This document shows positions 62,085 to 64,000 of a stretch of DNA of 64,000 bases, piece by piece (position 1 is the stretch's first letter; each line of letters starts with the position of its first letter). Below the pieces are notes generated by a model. It made no database searches and was not told the origin of the DNA. It saw only the letters and a list, made by a program, of their open reading frames with translations. The translations under genes were made by a program, and so were the position numbers. The stretch spans positions 6,944,001-7,008,000 of the forward strand of contig NC_092662.1 of NCBI RefSeq assembly GCF_032118995.1, given 5' to 3'. The stretch is from Asterias amurensis. Taxonomy: Eukaryota; Echinodermata; Asteroidea; Forcipulatida; Asteriidae.

Positions 62085-62305
62085 TCATTTGCAGTTCCGG
62101 CTGCTAAAATTTAGGATTCGAAATGCCTCAGCTACTGGGCAATTTCGATGGTATTGTTTAGCATAAAACTGCTCTAGAATTGCAAAGGTTGTGGGTTCGA
62201 ATCCCACCTGAGTAATTTGCCTGTGATTTTTGTTTTCACAGAACTCAGGTAAGTACTGAGTATACAGTGCTTATATAACACACATCGGTGTATATGGGTA
62301 AAAAA
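62085..62305 (+). mobile_element. tRNA-derived SINE, copy 4, diverged
   Basis: Same family: GGATTCGAAATGCCTCAGCTA, GGGTTCGAATCCCACC box B, ACAGTGCTTATATAACACAC, ATCGGTGTATATGGGTAAA. Box A is eroded. An inverted partial tail lies just upstream (61985-62040). Confidence 0.8.
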
Positions 62306-64000
62306 CAATTATGTGATTCATACCGTACCTGACAGTATGGGCAGTGTTCAAGTATCCTTTTGCCCCTATATTAGACTTGAACCTCAGCCTGGTGGTTTTC
62401 CTCACACCAAAGTCACTCTTCCAACTCTACATTGTACTTGTAGGCCTACATGATAAAATAAAACAATGAAAGTTGATACAAGACAGAATGTTGATGAATG
62501 CCAGTCCTCTTCTACAAAAAAGTTGGAATCCTTAATCCACAAGCAACAGGTATTCTTCTAGCAAAGTCCCCCACCCCAACACCCAACCCATATATAGCCC
62601 CTGCTTGATAAGTTGAAGCAGGTGTACATGTATCATCATTCATTCATTCATGGCTAATATTGAAATTTATGTAATCATGTAACCTTTTTTAAGTTGCCAA
62701 GAAATGTGTTTCTCTTCAGAAAACTCAAATAAATTACTAAGTACCCGGTACATCAGTCAGAAGTAAACAATATGAAATATTATTATTAAAAAAGTAGCCT
62801 ACAACAGAACATTTCTTAAAAAAGGGAACAAAGCGAAATATTATTCATAAGTAACAGTAGTATGTGCGGCGTATATGACCCCGTTTTTGTGCGGTGGATC
62901 ATGATCCACATGTCATGTGGATCATACATCAGCAAAGGGGGGGGGGGGGGTCGTCGGATGTGGGTGTCTGATGGGGTGTGACGAAGACCCCCCCCCCTCC
63001 TTTTTCTTTTTTTTTACCAAGACAGTAAGTGGGAAGGTCAAAGTGTAAGACTCAATAGTTAAGATGATACGCTGTTGAGTATTAGTCCAATTTTAAGATC
63101 AGGTAGGAATTTGATTTGTTTTTAAACATTTCTTTGAGTGTACGAGTCCGATAGTTCTGTTGTCGTCTGCTATGTTTTAATCGTGTTCGAACTTGCTCTC
63201 AGTTGCCGGACCGGACAACAAAGACAACCGAGCGGAAGGCCCAATTATATGTACGTAGGGTATGTTTCTGTGGACAAGTGCATTGCATTAATTCTATCCT
63301 TTGTTTCTAAAAAAGAAAAGAAGAAAAACAAATCTGTGGCACGCCACCACGAACCATTATTTGAGTATCAAATGTATACGTCGAATAATTGTTTTGTTTA
63401 CTCTTTGTATCGTTGCATCCGCAATTCGGCTTTTTGACAACCATGTTTGCATTTTTAATAAACCAATAATAATAATAATATTAATAATAATAATACACCC
63501 TTGTTTTTTTTTTTTTTTTTTTAAGGTTTAAATATTGTGTACATTACAGTAATAGTATCATAATCGAATATAATTAAATACTTTACTGGAAAATACGAAG
63601 AAAGGGTACCGATTTTACAAAAGCAATATAGCGTTGCAACCAAAGACTTACGATTATAAACAAGGTCGTGTTTTTTTTTGTTTTTTTGTTTGTTTGGTAT
63701 TACACATACAATGATTTAAACTTTTGACGACAACACCGGTGATCTACACTACTTTTAATAAATAAGAGCCCCAAAGTGTGGGTACAACCGAGTTAGCCAT
63801 CGGAAAAAAAAAAGATTAAATGTTTAGTTTGTTTGCATTTACACGCCCCCCCCCTTCTTTTTGGTAGGCCTAAGCAGTTTGCAATACAACAGATAATTTT
63901 CTATGCGTACGTTTCTGTACGGACTAATAAACTTACGGTGCATATCCAGGATATGTCTCTGCAAACGATCATATTATTTCCATCGTTCTCTAAAAAGATT
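62306..64000. other. No recognised gene
   Basis: G run at 62937-62951, C run at about 62990, AAT microsatellite at 63464-63496, T run at about 63507-63522. An open frame of 99 codons at 63138-63437 is followed by AATAAA (63457-63462) but has no domain or splice context I can defend. Confidence 0.4.

Overview
The window reads as nuclear DNA of a marine deuterostome, most likely an echinoderm and probably a sea star. This is an inference from a sea-urchin-egg-lectin type galactose-binding domain, a discoidin/SRCR secreted receptor gene, phase-1 spliced small exons, and AT-rich introns packed with short inverted-repeat transposons. There is no bacterial or organellar signal.

Host genes. (1) Two convergent SUEL-type lectin genes: the last exon of copy A on + (1109-1413, its earlier exons lie before the window) and copy B on - (domain exon 7548-7250, with a candidate signal-peptide exon at 12320-12113). 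They sit on the arms of an inverted duplication. (2) A secreted receptor gene on - (28127 to about 17965): signal peptide, one complete F5/8 type C (discoidin) domain over three exons, then two SRCR domains of one exon each. All junctions agree in phase. (3) A complete regucalcin/SMP30 (gluconolactonase) gene on + in five exons, 36040-48641, predicted 297 aa. The first two genes code for secreted carbohydrate- or surface-binding proteins, a plausible innate-recognition neighbourhood. Regucalcin is a metabolic enzyme.

Mobile DNA fills most of the rest. Six families of TTAA-flanked elements (here A to E and one 2.87 kb element) have termini starting AG. One tRNA-derived SINE family is present in four copies. 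There are LINE reverse-transcriptase remnants, foldback elements with TAGTCTTGG ends and 9-bp target duplications (Mutator-like by structure), a GGTGCGTTCG-ended family, and many single palindromic elements. Several are nested, the clearest being a four-layer stack at 37.7-41.2 kb. A broken Gypsy/Ty3-type LTR retrotransposon fossil lies at about 50.1-57.0 kb and carries two DNA-transposon insertions. Its right side is replaced by a 2.6 kb block that also occurs at 29.86-32.40 kb.

Layout: 0-13 kb lectin inverted duplication with embedded transposons; 13-17.5 kb sparse; 17.5-28.2 kb discoidin/SRCR gene; 28.2-35 kb repeats including the first 2.6 kb block; 35-49 kb regucalcin and its transposon-laden introns; 49-57 kb Gypsy fossil; 57-59.6 kb second 2.6 kb block; 59.6-64 kb repeats with no recognised gene. 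Everything was read by eye, with no alignment or database search.
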